From Antilocapra americana (taxonomy: Eukaryota > Chordata > Mammalia > Artiodactyla > Antilocapridae), in NCBI GenBank assembly GCA_007570785.1, contig ML664173.1, forward strand, positions 14,975,933-15,039,932: DNA of 64,000 nt, read 5' to 3'. The notes beneath the pieces are model-generated. The model worked only from the letters and a program-made list of their open reading frames with translations. It made no database searches and had not been told where the DNA came from. Shown here piece by piece: positions 63,926 to 64,000 of this stretch; within the stretch, counting starts at the first letter, position 1; each line of letters begins with the position of its first letter. The position numbers were made by a program, and so were the translations under genes.

Positions 63926-64000
63926 TGTTTAGCATTATCTTTTTTTTTTTTTAGCATTATCTTTTAAAGGTGAACATTCACTTATCTTATTACCCTAGAT

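Overview
This window is mammalian nuclear DNA from a ruminant, most likely cattle or another bovid. Ruminant-specific repeats show this directly: many Bov-tA SINEs, several BovB LINE fragments, L1-BT-type LINE ends and CHR-type cetartiodactyl SINEs. It is AT-rich and intron-dominated, with no compact operon-like organisation. A run of 100 N marks an assembly gap at 29669-29768.

The only gene I can support is TTLL5 (tubulin tyrosine ligase-like 5, a tubulin polyglutamylase also called STAMP), on the minus strand. Twelve coding exons lie between 61252 (5' side) and 1213 (3' side), all with GT-AG introns and continuous phase. They total 1887 coding bases, about 629 residues. Reading down the minus strand they are 61190-61252, 56283-56321 (a 39-nt microexon), 50594-50751, 49349-49655, 44234-44354, 41590-41736, 40391-40494, 37702-37829, 34401-34484, 33430-33825, 25040-25224 and 1213-1367. 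They encode the region after the catalytic TTL domain: the end of the conserved core, the basic microtubule-binding segment, an acidic linker, helical segments and the Ser/Pro-rich C-terminal part. The start codon and catalytic exons lie beyond position 64000. The last exons and 3' UTR lie before position 1.

The remaining 97 percent is introns filled with transposon relics of several ages. Old layers are MIR, L2, MER5-type and other hAT elements, and old L1. Middle layers are CHR SINEs and an LTR at about 59.2-59.9 kb. Young ruminant layers are BovB at about 10.3, 14.4-15.6, 19.7, 21.3-23.6, 27.6-28.6, 48.1 and 62.9 kb, plus Bov-tA SINEs, several with clean target-site duplications. The 26-33 kb stretch is almost wholly L1 and BovB and holds the gap. 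A long L2 relic fills about 47.4-49.1 kb.

I found no previously undescribed biological system. The points most worth a second look are the basic TTLL5 microexon, two intronic CpG-rich patches, an inverted Bov-tA pair tightly flanking the 25 kb exon, a polypyrimidine tract next to one 5' splice site, a 25-bp inverted repeat at 31 kb, a SINE inserted in the loop of a perfect palindrome, and an unrecognised exon-like reading frame at 38.5-38.8 kb.
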